The position numbers and the translations under genes are program-made. The notes below the pieces were generated by a model. That model had not been told where the DNA came from and did no database searches. It saw nothing but the letters and a program-made list of their open reading frames with translations. Below are positions 37,270 to 48,350 of a DNA stretch of 64,000 nt, in pieces. This DNA is from Ceratothoa steindachneri (taxonomy: Eukaryota; Arthropoda; Malacostraca; Isopoda; Cymothoidae): the NCBI GenBank assembly GCA_963969495.1, contig OZ018330.1:67280907-67344906 (forward strand), given 5' to 3'. Within the stretch, counting starts at the first letter, position 1. The number at the start of each line of letters is the position of its first letter.

Positions 37270-38160
37270 AATTGTGGTATATAGAGATCAATCTGGGGAA
37301 AAAAGATGAGAATCGAGGTAGCAATCGAAAGAAGAAGAAGACGAGTCCGGAGTCAAACCTGAAAGCAAGAAGAAGTGGAACTGAACGGGAGTTTTCTTCC
37401 CGAGGCCGTTCATTTTGGTCACATCGAAGAGTAGACCATAGGTATAGGGAATCACTCTCATACCCATCTCGTGCAGAGAAAACCCCCTATCTCAGTTATT
37501 TTAATAAAAACAGAGATATTCCTCACCTCTTGATCAAGTCTCATCATCGAGAAGCCCGCTAGTGTAACCCAAGGATTGGAATAATCTTACATCCCCAATG
37601 CCCTTCGCTTATATCTTCAAGTCTCATCATCAAGAAGCCCGCAAGTATAACTCAAGCATTGGAATAATCTTACATCTCCAATCCCCTTAGCTTATATCTC
37701 CAAGTCGAGAAGCATTGCCACGAGTTCCTCACTTACTTTGAAGTCAGCTTTTATTCCGAATAACTTCCGACAACGTTATCCTTCGCACGGCGAGACGAAT
37801 AGCTATGCGTCCGACTCAGCCTTACACCTCGAATCATCATATTAACGAAATTCTCGTTCAAGGTCACCCCACGCTTGACTCCCACTTAGTTCAAAGGTAA
37901 AAAGATTCCAACTTATTTATGTTCTTTAGTTAACCTCCCGTACTAAAGTGAATTTTTGCGTCAACCATCGCGTATTACTCATTGGTAGTATTAATTTTTA
38001 TTTAGATCCTCTTATTATAACCTTAGTATATTTAAAGTTTTATTATTTCATTTCTTTATGTAATTAAAAGTATATTTTCGCTCTAGTTGTTTAATTAAAT
38101 CCTAGAAACGCTGCATAAGGCAATATATATATAATATTTCGAATCTTCCGGGGTTAAAGA
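37270..38160 (+). mobile_element. Candidate LTR or repeat unit with internal 83-bp duplication
   Basis: A C-run and GC-rich left part (37230-37900) grade into an AT-rich right part, like the other LTRs. Within it the unit beginning CAAGTCTCATCATC at 37535 recurs at 37618, with a partial third at 37701. The 96-codon frame at 37272-37562 is basic and low-complexity with no known motif and is probably not a gene. No partner copy is in the window. Confidence 0.3.
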
Positions 38161-38169
38161 ATCAAAACA

Positions 38170-38460
38170 AAAGAGAAATAAAAATATAGCACCTCTTAGA
38201 GAAAAAAAGGGATGGAGTTATTCATGTACGGAACAAATGTCCATACATACTCGGCCGTATACTACGACAGAGACGTACACGAGCCTCGTCTTCAAAGCAA
38301 TATACACATTTATTTTACGAACAATTATTGATAAAAAAAGAATGCCTCAGAATTAATTTGGAAGAGGCTCCAACGGGTTCCTAATTAAACTATTGGCTAT
38401 GCAGCTATTGGTACCTATTTATATACAAATTTGCGGAATTAGAATTCCTGGAGATACAAA
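38170..38460 (-). other. 3' flank of the Gypsy relic, possible LTR fragment
   Basis: The phrase ACACGAGCCTCGTCTTCAAAG near 38278 resembles ACACGAGTCTCGGCTTCAAAG near 42342 on the other side of the coding relic, the arrangement expected of remnants of two LTRs. The match is short. Confidence 0.3.
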
Positions 38461-38469
38461 ATCTATCGG

Positions 38470-39850
38470 AATAAACGACAGTTATTATTTTTGACGTTGC
38501 GCAAGTAGGATATTGGTTTATGGTCTGTTTCCACTACGAATTCCGTCCCTACTAAATCCATTTTTATTTTTTGGATTCCCCAAACTATAGCGAGCCCTTC
38601 TTTCTCAATCACCACATAATTTCTTTTGCGCACGAGTATTTTCGGCTAGCAAACGTCACGGGAAAACTTTCACCGTTATCCCCATACTGGATAAGGAGAC
38701 ATGCTATCCTATCATTACTGGCGTCGGTGCGAATGCCAAACGGTTTTTCCGTGTTAGGGAGATGGAGGATAGGAGTGGATGCCATCTTTACGTGAGGTGG
38801 TTAGCCACAACGGCGTTCAATCGAGGAGTTAGGGAGCCTTCTCCTGTAATAGCTCGGACAGGGGGGGGGATATAGACGAGAAGTTTGATATGAAGCGACG
38901 ATAGAATGACGCTGAGTCCATGAAGGATCGCTGCTGCTTTTTGTTAGCGGGCAGGCATATCCACAATGGCCCGGATCTTCTCTTACTGGGAAGGTAACCG
39001 GTAATTTCCGATATGGAAACTGAGGTAATCGATAGTGCCAAACGCGAAGTGACACCTGCGGAGGCAATTGTCAAATTTTGTTCCTGCATACGTAAAGAAC
39101 GGCTTGGAGGGTAGACAAGTGGCGATCCCAATCTTTGGTGGCCACATAGACATTATCTAATTAGAAAGTGACGTTTGGTAGGACTTCTAGGATCATGCTC
39201 ATCATCCGATTATAGTTGCTGTATGCCGTCACCAGACCAAAAAAGGAGCTGACGAGACTGCATCATCCCTTTCTCAGCGGGGAAGGAGTAAATTTCTTCA
39301 CTTCTTTCCTCAGGGAAATCTGATAATAGGCCTTTCAAAAGTTTAATTCGGACATGAATTTGGCATTCTCAAAAAGGTGGACATTTTGGTCTATGGTGGG
39401 GATTGGTTCTGCATCAAATAAAGTAACCGAATTAGCTTCCTAAAATCGATGCACATGCGATAAAAACCATTGGCCTTCCTAACCATGACAACCGGGGAAC
39501 AATAGATCGACTCCGAGGGTTCGATGATCTGAAACCTCAAAAGTTTATCAACATCGTCATTGAATGCTCCCCTGAGTTGTATGGGCAGGGGCTATGGTTT
39601 GGAACCGATAGATTCCTGGGTAATTAATTGAATGTTATGCTCAAAATGGGTTGCATAACGGGGGATCTCAGTGATAACTTCACTAAAGCGACTTAGGGGC
39701 GTTTGCAATATATTACCCTTGAAGAGAGGATAGCTGGTCGCATATCTTAATTTCCGTAGACGGGGAATTATTAGTGTCAGGCAAGACATGCAACGGGTAT
39801 TCCCTGTCTTGCTCCAAGCAGGCGACTTGAATTACGAAAAGGTGTCCAAG
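38470..39850 (-). pseudogene. Gypsy-type reverse transcriptase and RNase H relic (downstream of integrase)
   Basis: Right to left: linker YATSYPLFKGNIL, PLSRFSEVITEIP, HFEHNIQL (the H-I-x-L motif before RT), DDVDKLLRFQIIEPSES, YCSPVVMVRKANGFYRMC, IDFRKL, then KGYYQI-like, FGLVTAY, and the active-site segment, where the expected YLDD reads stop-LDN at about 39160 and is therefore dead. Next come DSASFYRRFISNFSSI, PNTEKPFGIRTDASND (RNase H first Asp), FPVTFASRKY and YLRNVK-like. Stops and shifts are many. The integrase relic lies upstream on the same strand, the reverse of the normal Gypsy order and the same as in Gmr1 elements. Confidence 0.82.
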
Positions 39851-39879
39851 GGGTAGCCAGATTCCTTTAGGGGCTCTTC

Positions 39880-40190
39880 GTCAATTGCCACTATCTGGTT
39901 GATGCTGGCACGTCTGTGGTACCGCTTGAGCATGTTAGCATGCAAAAGCTTTCAATGAGGTAATCTAAGGGACACGTTTCTCGACAACTTGGTAAGGGCC
40001 CTTCCATTTGCTCAACAATTTGTTGTTGTCCGTGGGGATGAGTAGCAAAACTTCTTCTTGGTTAAATTTTCTTTCCTTGGACTTTCAATCAAAGTATGTT
40101 TTATACTTGTCCAAATTGATGTCGTTGCTCTGATACGCAATTTCGGCGGACTTTGCCAACATCTGTCTCAAATCCAGTAGGTATGAGTAA
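39880..40190 (-). pseudogene. Integrase C-terminal part of the same Gypsy relic
   Basis: Right to left: TSYSYLLDLRQMLAKSAEIA, INLDKYKTYFD, KERKFNQEEVLLLIPTDN, NKLLSKWKGPYQVVEKR, then, after a shift, MLKRYHRRASINQIVAIDEE. This is the usual C-terminal segment of Gypsy integrases (G-D-x-V-L-L...W-x-G-P-Y motif). It continues the integrase at 40963-41177, from which it is separated by the inserted miniature LTR element, and runs into the RT linker at 39840. Confidence 0.85.
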
Positions 40191-40195
40191 GAGGT

Positions 40196-40962
40196 TTTAT
40201 AGCGTACGAGAAGTGTAGGCTAGCGGCTTAAAAGCCTGGTTTGAATGAGTCTTTTTTGAGACTCAGGATGGCAGAGTGGATTCGCAGCTGGCTAAAAGTG
40301 GTCCAGTGACGCGGAAAGCTGTTGGCAACTCGCCTACGCTATTATTTTTTCTTTGCTCCTTTTCCCACTCCCCTCTATCTACAATAGTGCCCAGACTCGG
40401 GAGTTAAAGCGTTAGCATTTGAATAACATTTCCAAATGGGTTCTCTTCATTTCTTCAAAATACACTCCGCTTCTAGGAAGGGGGCTGTGATGCGTACGAG
40501 AAGTGCGGGCGAGCGGCTTAAAAGCTTGGTTTGAATGAGTCTTTTTTGAGACTCAGGGTGGCGGAGTGGATTCGCCGCTGGCTAACAGTCGTTTAGCGAC
40601 GCGTGAAGCTGTTCGCAACTCGCCTACGCTATTATTTTTTTTGCCCCTTTTCCCACTCCCCTCTATCTACAATGGTACACAGACCCGGGAGTGGGAGCGT
40701 TAGCCTTTGGATAACATTTTCAAACGGGCTCTCTTCATTTCTTCAAAATACGCTCCGCTTCTAGGAGGGAAGGCCGTATAGCGTACGAGAAGTGCAGGCG
40801 AGTGGCTTAAAAGTTTCGTTTGAATTAGTCTTTTTTGAGACTCAGGATGGCAAAGTGGATTCACCGCTGGCTAACTTTGGTCCAGCGACGCGGGAAGCTG
40901 ATCGCAACTCGCCTACGCTATTATTTTTTCTTTGCCACTTTTCCCACTCCCCTCTATCTACA
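40196..40962 (+). mobile_element. Miniature LTR element (TRIM-like): LTR-int-LTR-int-LTR with tRNA-like boxes
   Basis: Three direct repeats of 186-188 bp (40196-40383, 40486-40671, 40775-40962) are separated by two internal pieces of 102-103 bp. The complete repeat starts TGTGATGCGTACGAG and ends CTCTATCTACA. One base after it lies a primer-site-like TGGTACACAGACCCGGGAG (40673; TAGTGCCCAGACTCGGGAG at 40385). Just before repeat 2 is the purine tract CTAGGAAGGGGG. Each repeat holds an A-box TGGC(A/G)(A/G)AGTGG and a B-box-like GTTCGCAACTC, about the spacing of a long-arm tRNA. No protein is encoded. It interrupts the integrase relic between its codons for EDLQ and TSYSYLL. Flanks show no exact 5-bp TSD. 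Confidence 0.7.
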
Positions 40963-41177
40963 GTCTGCAAGTCTTCATCCAATTTCTGATTGGAGTAGAG
41001 TTCCTTTAGGATACTTAGGGGACTTCTAACGTTCCCCCCATACAAAAGCTCAAATTTGGCGGATCCTAATGTACTATGAGAGATTTCCCGGTAGACAAAG
41101 AGAGCTAGCGGAAGAAAACGGTGCCATTCATTCGGTTGATCGGCACACAACTTTTTGATGATGTCCTTGAGGACCAA
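40963..41177 (-). pseudogene. Integrase core-end fragment of the Gypsy relic
   Basis: Right to left: LVLKDIIKKLCADQPNEWHR, FLPLALFVYREISHSTLG, KFELLYGGNVRSPLSILKEL, SNQKLDEDLQ. This is the familiar segment after the catalytic Glu of Gypsy integrases (FAYRE...P.ELLYG). The frame then enters the inserted miniature element, so the apparent C-terminus (after VDRGEWEKW) belongs to the insertion. The upstream D-D-E core and zinc finger are missing. Confidence 0.88.
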
Positions 41178-41199
41178 TGACTCACCTCAAAGATCTTCT

Positions 41200-41470
41200 C
41201 GAAGTGAGGGAGCTAAAACCCTAATTATTCTCCTTCTTTGAATACTGGGAGTTATATGGTCGCTGTCTGCGGTTCATCTAGTCTGGAGCTTGCGAAATTT
41301 ATCGAGAGCGTCTCGTTTCAAGCTCTGCATATCTCCAATTCTTGGGAACGAATCCTCTCTCTTTATTCACGTTAATTTGACCTTTCTTCGGCTCTTTCTC
41401 TTCTCTCTTCCTCCTGAATGGAGGCTACTCAAGTCTTTTCCGTTGAGTTTGATGGACTCACTTTGGGCTT
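41200..41470 (-). pseudogene. Possible gag N-terminal fragment of the Gypsy relic
   Basis: Right to left in shifting frames: SIKLNGKDLSSLHSGGKRER, then ALDKFRKLQT, TADSDHITPSIQRRRIIRVL. The last phrase resembles the start of many Gypsy gag proteins (L-x-K-L-R-K...M/I-x-K-x-x-I/V). It joins almost directly to the integrase, so most of gag and the protease would be deleted. Assignment is tentative. Confidence 0.4.
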
Positions 41471-41479
41471 AAAAAATTC

Positions 41480-42290
41480 TCCAAACGAAGACATCTTCCC
41501 GGTTTTATGCGAGGGGAGCGACAACAAGAAATTAATTAACGCACGACAATGAATGTGTCGGAAATTATAGTAACGCGCGGACGGAAGTGCGACCGGGTTT
41601 TGCTTGACCCAATGAAATTACGAACAAAAAAAGGGGAAAAACACTCGCGGAAAATAATGCAATTACTTGGCACAGTGCAGATTCTATTCTTATGATCACT
41701 CGGGTAAAACTTTTGGGGAGGAGATTTCCCTAAATCACTCACTGGATTGAGACGCGAGTTACAGCACGCCTAGTGACAACTATACATACGACAATGCAAT
41801 TTCTAAATGTACCTTTAACTGTCGGCAGACGAAATGAGGTCTTGAAGGACAACAATTCAATTCTGTGGAGGAATAAGATAATGGTGATGCACGGTTACAC
41901 AAAATAAATTGACACAAAAAAAAATAAATGGGAACGGGAAAAATACAATTGTGTAAGTAGTAATTCCTCACCATTTGATTTTCAGAGCCGTAATTAAGAT
42001 TAGCCAACAATTTAAGCAAAGTTAACCAATTGTTTAAGCAAGATTAAACATGATAAACCTGATACATGTTTAATATAATATGGATATTACTATATGACGT
42101 AAGTTGATGTTAGATCCCTACCTTTTCCAAATTCCTCAGCCCCATGAACGGATTAGTCTACTATGAGCATGGGTGAAATTATAAATACAAATCAGAGTGC
42201 AGTTTAGGTCGGCCAATGCTCAGTTATCTTAGAAGGTTCTAAGGTAGTAGAAAAGGAGTACAATATATACTTTACTACTATGAAAATAAT
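41480..42290. other. No gene seen; leader or flank of the Gypsy relic
   Basis: Short frames only (41536-41742 and 41780-42019 minus), without motifs. It may be leader sequence of the relic. Confidence 0.4.
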
Positions 42291-42299
42291 ATATTTACA

Positions 42300-42875
42300 A
42301 AATTAAAAGGGTTTTTAAGTAAGGTATATAAACATAGGACGCCTACACGAGTCTCGGCTTCAAAGAGCGACCTAGGGCAGGGTCGACAACCATACACACG
42401 AATGGACAATGACAAATGGGACACTAAAATGACTTTAAGCGCAAGCGAAGCCCAGATGACAGAGGCTTAAAAGGGAGGAGCTTGTATAAGAGAGTTGCGC
42501 GTTGCGGTAGCCTCAAAGATTTGGTCCGAGGCGGTAATCCTGCCTTGTTAGCGACAGCCTTTTGACGAACAACTATAAAAAGAGATGAGCTAACGTCTTT
42601 TCTTCAGGTTAAAAATACCCAATCGGGTATATGACGGGTTGCGTTGGAAGAGGGAGGGTTCCAGTTGACAGACGCTTCACCGCGCGAGGTGAATTTTGCT
42701 CGATTCACCCCATCGCAAGATAATCCTCGGCGGGACCCTTCGTGCTCTTAAGCTCATTTTAGGCTTCCACGAAGTAGGGCCTTCAGCTCATCATGGCCTT
42801 CGCAATTTTGCGCCTTCGTTAGCCCGGATTAAAAAGGGTCACCCAGGTGTGTCTTCTCTCTCTCTCTCTCTATGA
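42300..42875 (-). mobile_element. Candidate 5' LTR remnant of the Gypsy relic
   Basis: GC-richer island upstream (minus strand) of the gag-integrase-RT relic. It shares an ACACGAG(T/C)CTCG(G/T)CTTCAAAG block with 38278 downstream of the relic. On the minus strand a TATA-like CTTTTTATAG lies near 42575. A CT microsatellite marks its edge at about 42857-42873. LTR status is inferred from position and the short shared block. Confidence 0.35.
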
Positions 42876-43506
42876 CAGTCAGACTTTATATGAAGATTTA
42901 TTATTACCACGAAATAAATCCTTAGGGTTACTACCAATATGAGGAGTTAGCCAATATAACAAACTGTTTACTTTAAAAAAATATGCGTTTACATTTTGAG
43001 TATAACCCTGGTTTTACATCTCAGAAAGACAAATTAACTCTACCGCTAGGCAGAAAGGTCAATGTAAATGTAAAGTTTAAGACCCACGTTAGTTTCAGAT
43101 GCATTTTTTGTAATATAAGAAAGCAATATAAACACATGGGTGGCCTAGGTCTGGGATCTCTACTATTTCGTACCATTCGTTGAATAATACAATTAAGAAC
43201 ATACTCCTGGCCTAGGTGAAATATATTCAGACATTAAAGTTATCCATTTTTTACTCAACACTTCTTCACTGCTCCAGTGTATGGATGAAAGGGGTAAATG
43301 AAAACTTTTATTCTTTCTAACTAAGCGAAAATATTGAAAGGACTAGTTACTACAATTTGAGAGAATGAGAAATGAGAACGTAAAGATCGCATTAAATATA
43401 TTCAATATTCTGGGAGGGAGAAGAATCCATAATGAATTGTGTATTAAGCAAACTCAGGCCTAAATGTGCTACGTTACTCTATTTATCTAAAGCTAATATT
43501 GAAGTT
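42876..43506. other. No gene seen
   Basis: AT-rich. The 66-codon frame at 42983-43183 (plus) has no recognised motif. Confidence 0.4.
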
Positions 43507-44549
43507 TGTCGTGGTATGACATTATATTATATCAATACCATATTATATCTATGGGGATAGGGACTAATAACTTAAAGGCGAACCGACAAGGGGAGGGGGC
43601 CGCCACGAGTTTTGATGCGCGTTGCAGCGAGAAAAGAGTGCAAAACGAGATCAGGTAAAATTTGGGAAATGGTAAAGCTCAAGGTTATTTGAAGAGGCAT
43701 GTACAAAAATATAATTTTATTTACATAAAATGAGAGAATCAATGAGCAAAATTAAATTGGTAAATGAGGGGGAATAGCAGAGTTATGCATCAGACTCTGA
43801 AGTTAGAAATTAATGCGTTACAAAAGGAGACTATTCCAATAGGGAGGATTAACTCAAATGGGTTGCTTAAGGGAGAGAGGGGTTGGCTTACGGAGGATTC
43901 TGGGTGAGACGTCAGGGTAAGGTTTCACGTATGTCTTTTGCAGACGATAAACGTGCGGGTGATGGCGCTCGGAGCTTCTGAGCGGGAAGTTGACGTAATG
44001 ACGTTTCTCTAAAAGGGAGGGGAGGGGTTAACGTCCGGTCCACGGTACAGTATTTCGGCCACCCGAAGACAAGGAGGGGACAAGGAGGGCTTCGACAGGA
44101 GTTGATAAGTGGAGTCGGAAAAATCGCTCGGTGGCGATCGTCAAATGGAATTATCTCACTGGCTGGGCTAATTCCAACACACAAAAAGTTCAGCCGTCAC
44201 TTTGCTTCGTTGTTAGCACCTGACTTGGAACTAGGGTAATGCTTCTTGGATCCTGGCGTGACTCCTCAACTATGTGTCTCCACCTGAAAGACAAGCCCTA
44301 TATATGCGAGGCTCCCCCCCGCAGGGGTGGGGAAAACAGCGCTAGTCTCGAATGGTCTCGAATCTTCCCGCCCAGGTGATTCTAACCCGCGAAAAGGTGG
44401 TCCGAGGTGAACGCGGTTCGAGGCCACCGCCTGTGGAGGTAGGGGAGGGGGGCTTACCAATTTAAGCCTAACCAAATTCTAGAATTTTCTTTAGCGCATG
44501 GACGTCACTTTCGTGCTGGAAAAGAAATTCCACGTGGAATTTCCCCTCA
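43507..44549 (-). mobile_element. Solo LTR of Gypsy-type family A, copy 3, with perfect 5-bp TSD
   Basis: Inverted copy of 1-1029 and 12222-13261. On the plus strand it begins TGTCGTGGTATGAC and ends ATTTCCCCTCA. The exact repeat AAGTT flanks it at 43502-43506 and 44550-44554. Length is 1043 bp with no internal region, hence a solo LTR left by LTR-LTR recombination. Frames at 43912-44184 and 44266-44475 (minus) lie wholly inside it and recur in the other copies, so they are not genes. Confidence 0.93.
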
Positions 44550-44554
44550 AAGTT

Positions 44555-46100
44555 TGTAAGGAACAAATTTAAATATCTTTCCTCAAGATGGTTCGAATTT
44601 ACAGGTAGAAAGGAAATTGATGAACTGCTGGAGGAGAGCCATCAATAAAAAATGCTAATTCTTGGAATTCGTATACAAAGCAATAAATTGAAAACCATTC
44701 GCAAATAAAGCAAGATACCAAAGGTTAGGACGTATTTAACTCCAAGTGTAAATGCTTTAATGGGTTAATAAGAACAAATGTAAGACAAAAACATTGATAA
44801 ATGTCACTTTTATACGCATTAAAATAAATAAATTTTAAAATGAAATTATTTCTCTAATAATATGATAATGTATTAAATATATCAAATAAAAAATAAAATG
44901 AAATTTTTTTTATTGAGGGTATATTTAGAAACATTAGCTCACCATCTATATAAGCTTCAGCAAAAAAAATATATAAATTTAAAACACATTTCTATTTAAG
45001 TCACATCTGTTAAGAAGAGAATATATCGTTTTCTTTAGTTAAAGGGGAATTCCAGTTGGGCGAATTATGAATTAATGTGATTATCTTGGAATGTATCTCG
45101 TGCATGAATTACGAGGATCTCCTGTATATTAAAATGCCATCTAAGACTAAAGACAAAGACAAATTCACAGAGTAAATACCTAATTAAAAAACGCCCAAAC
45201 CTTTTGCGATGACGATATGAGGAAAAATAAGCAATCAGTGAAGTAAATTCACAAAGGACATGTTTCCCGTCAGGTTTAGCGAACCTATTTATTGCAAGGA
45301 TGTCACAAACCAGCCTGTCTAAGACATCCTTCTTTGAAACATGGTGCAGGAGTGAAACCAATGAGAGGGAGAGGGTCTAATGATTCCTTGAATTTTGCAT
45401 GAGATAAACGTAGTGGCCGCCAATGTAGAATCAGGCCACTTGTTCGAATACAGTGTTTGGGTGTGTATTCAACTATTTGATGGAAAAAAGAGGCAGGCAA
45501 TTTTGTATTAGTCGAATAGATGGTTAAGTAAGCAGATGAAAAATTATTTTAAGCAATTTAGTAATTCAATTCCATAAACAAGCAGGATAGAGGTTTTTCG
45601 CAAATTATGGTAAAGCGGGTTACTTTAGAAAACCACTCCCCTACAAATGGTTCCATGATTCTTTCTTTCTTCTAATTGAAGGATAATTGAACAATTCTGC
45701 AAAATTTACGCGTGAAGTGGTATAGTTATTCCCTAATTTGAGATAACTCAAATATCAAAATGATCAAAACCAAACGTCTTTCTTCTTTGGATTTTTATCA
45801 ATGAATGGCGGTCTAATATTTGGCAGTTTACATCAGTTTTGCTCTTATAAATTTCGTGAATCTTAGATCTTACCCTTAAAGTCGAATTTATAAGATTTCT
45901 TTTGTTTAATAACAATATTCTCTCATGTTATTAGAATGTTAATAGTTTTGTAAACTACTAAATTTTGATTTGTATAAATTGTTGTTAAATACAAAGGAAA
46001 TCTGACTTAAGTGTATTTCTTTAGTTAAATATATATTTACTGAGTTTTCTGGTAGTTTTATAACCAGAAGAAAGCATGAAGTATTTCAAAAATATTCAAA
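44555..46100. other. No gene seen
   Basis: AT-rich. The frame at 45065-45361 (minus) has protein-like composition but no recognised motif. Confidence 0.4.
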
Positions 46101-46109
46101 ACTTGTGTC

Positions 46110-46860
46110 ACCTCACTATATCCTGTTGTTCCTGCGTCAATCGCCTGATTCAACCGTTGTAAAGTAAACTGAGCAGCAGTGGAAAATATGCGGGAATCCC
46201 AAGGTAATTATTCTACTTCTAGCTCTTCAGAACAGTTATACAAAGCACGTTTTTTGTCTGTGCTCATGGGGTAGTATAGCAGATACCGAGAAATATCCTA
46301 AGAAAAGATTGGCAGGCAAGACCAACAGATGTAGCTGGAAAGCTTAACTATTTTTGCAAACTCCTTTTAGATCCTGAAAAGAGATTGTTTGCTCCCCTGC
46401 ACTTCAAGCTGGCCTAAGCGATAAATGTCATTAAAACAAGGACTCAGACTGGTAGTGGGTTTCAGTACCTGTCTATGAAGCTTAGTAGCTTAGTATCTAT
46501 AGCCAGGTTAAGAGCAAGGGTCCTAAATCATCCTAAGATCCTCGTGTTATTTAATGATAAACAGTATGTCGAGACATTAAACCAACTATAAAAAAGGCAT
46601 GGGAATCATTCGTGAATGTCTCGTTAAACTATCTTAGAAACCACTGAGAACACAACTGCGAAGAAATTGTGGCGGCCATGTTATGAAATTATTGAGCTAT
46701 GAATTCACAAATAGTTTTTCTAATCCCGTTTCTATTTCTTCCCAGACAAACTCAGAGACAGATTTGGCGAGCACAAGTACAAGACTACTTTAGGAGCATC
46801 AAGCTCAACCCTTAAGCTCTACAACGAGTGACAAAATATACTTTTGCCCTATGTCATTCC
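46110..46860 (+). pseudogene. Relic of the same orphan family (copy 2), intron absent
   Basis: Plus-strand pieces in shifting frames: QWKICGNPKVIILLLALQ, SYTKHVFCLCSWGS, then WQARPTDVAGKLN, FAPLHFKLA, GFQYLSMKLSSL, NDKQYVETLNQ, KAWESFVNVSLNYLRNH, CEEIVAAML. These align in order with copy 1 (KICGDLN | VV..., GYTKNPCFLCLWDSRA, LPPLNIKLGL) and extend further into the family's C-terminus. At the point where copy 1 has a 217-bp intron, copy 2 reads straight through. Many stops and shifts make it dead. It is on the opposite strand, 15 kb away. Confidence 0.6.
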
Positions 46861-48310
46861 TTATATTTACACTGCGAGAAAAGTTAATAATCAATAAAAA
46901 AGACAAGCTATTGAACAAATGTGGAGAAAATAATTAAAAAAAGATATATTAAGGTGATTCGTATCTAATTCCGATCTAATGGCTTGGATGAGCTTAATTA
47001 CTCTTTTGAAAGATTAAAGCTTTAGCTGGATTCGTTTGGTGCCGATTTGACTTCGTGTCGTTTCATCCAAATGATGATGTAATTCTTTAAACTCCATATA
47101 TCGAGATAAACCGTAGCCTCTCAAATTTACTCTTTAGCGTGATAATCTTATTCAAATGCTTATATATACATTTACTCTGATCATAGTTTTACCTATAAAT
47201 AAATCACTAGTCTGAAATAAGGTAATCAGTGGATATAGAATACGTGATCCGGGGTTTTTCGGAACAAGCCCAGCAGTGAATTAGGCGTTCCAGGGTATTA
47301 TGATGGTAAGGTTAGGCTAATGTTATGCTATGACGTTCTAGGCTCATGGTTTAAATACAGCCTTTAGGTTAGGTGAGGTAGATAAGGTTAAGTTGTTAAG
47401 TTTTGGAAAACGGAACTGGTGGAAACTTCTCACAGAAAGATAATTTTGATTCTTCTAAGTGTCTTTTGGCAATCCAAAATTAAAATTGCACTCAAGCTTA
47501 TTAAAGTGCCAATGGGTACGCAAAGATGATAATGAAAGTTTCATAATATGTCCATTTTTGTAAAGTCACTGTCCTATTCTAACATAACATAACTTTAACC
47601 TCGCGATAACTTCGAACGCATAATTCGTTGCCGGGCCTAATTCGAAAAGACCATGATCCCATCGAAATTCATGTTATTTTGAGTACACTTTTCAATATCT
47701 CTCAAATCCTGAATTTTTGTCAATGAATCACACTTTCAAGCAAAGAAAACAATTTATCTCACCCTTAATAAATTAGAATACCGAAACCAATTCCATAGTA
47801 GAGATAACCCCCATCCTAATTGCATGTTATTTTCTACCACCCCTGTTTGAAACTTGTTAATAGTTATTGGAACAAATTTAATATTAAAGTAGCCTTTAGC
47901 TTTCGCAACACTGTAAAATGATCTAATTCATAAAAAGCCTCCATTCCTTTATAAATAAGGTGTTTATCAAATTCCACATAAAAAGTGCGATGAATTGTAG
48001 AGAGATGGTTTATAAACATAAACATTATTTACGTACAGACAACGAGTAAGATATTTAAACATATGAGGTCTATTTATAACTTGATCAATTGGGAAAAGGT
48101 AGCCTTCATATACACCTCTAATGAATGGCCAACAACCAATTAGTTGATGCGGCATCAATCGATTCCAGACAAACTTTAATCTCTCTAAAAGGAACATCGG
48201 GTTTACTCAAGTCATTAGACCGAGTAATTATTTCTTTATCATTCATTTATTTTTATTTTTATGAGTTTTCAGATTATGAATGTATTAAAGTAATTTATTA
48301 TCAGGCCTTT
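46861..48310. other. No gene seen
   Basis: AT-rich, with no named family. The frame at 47967-48197 (minus) is unassigned. Confidence 0.4.
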
Positions 48311-48350
48311 TACAGCTGAAGGTGGAGCGTTATGCTCCGAAACTAGTCCT
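48311..48350 (+). ncRNA. Second hammerhead-like motif, degenerate
   Basis: CTGAAGG (consensus CTGATGA), stem GGAGC-GTTAT-GCTCC, then GAAAC, with outer pairing possible between TACAG and CTGTA. Two core positions differ. An AATAAA lies about 40 bases downstream. Like the motif at 13474, it may be the end of a Penelope-like element, but no coding trace was found. Confidence 0.35.

Noticed and set aside
37272..37562. 96-codon basic frame as a host gene
   Set aside because: Low-complexity Lys/Arg/Ser composition, no motif, and located in a repeat-like GC island.
40842..40962. C-terminal end of the integrase frame
   Set aside because: The last about 40 codons of the apparent frame translate the inserted miniature element, not integrase.
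43912..44475. Two minus-strand frames as genes
   Set aside because: Both are inside the solo LTR of family A and have counterparts in the other copies.
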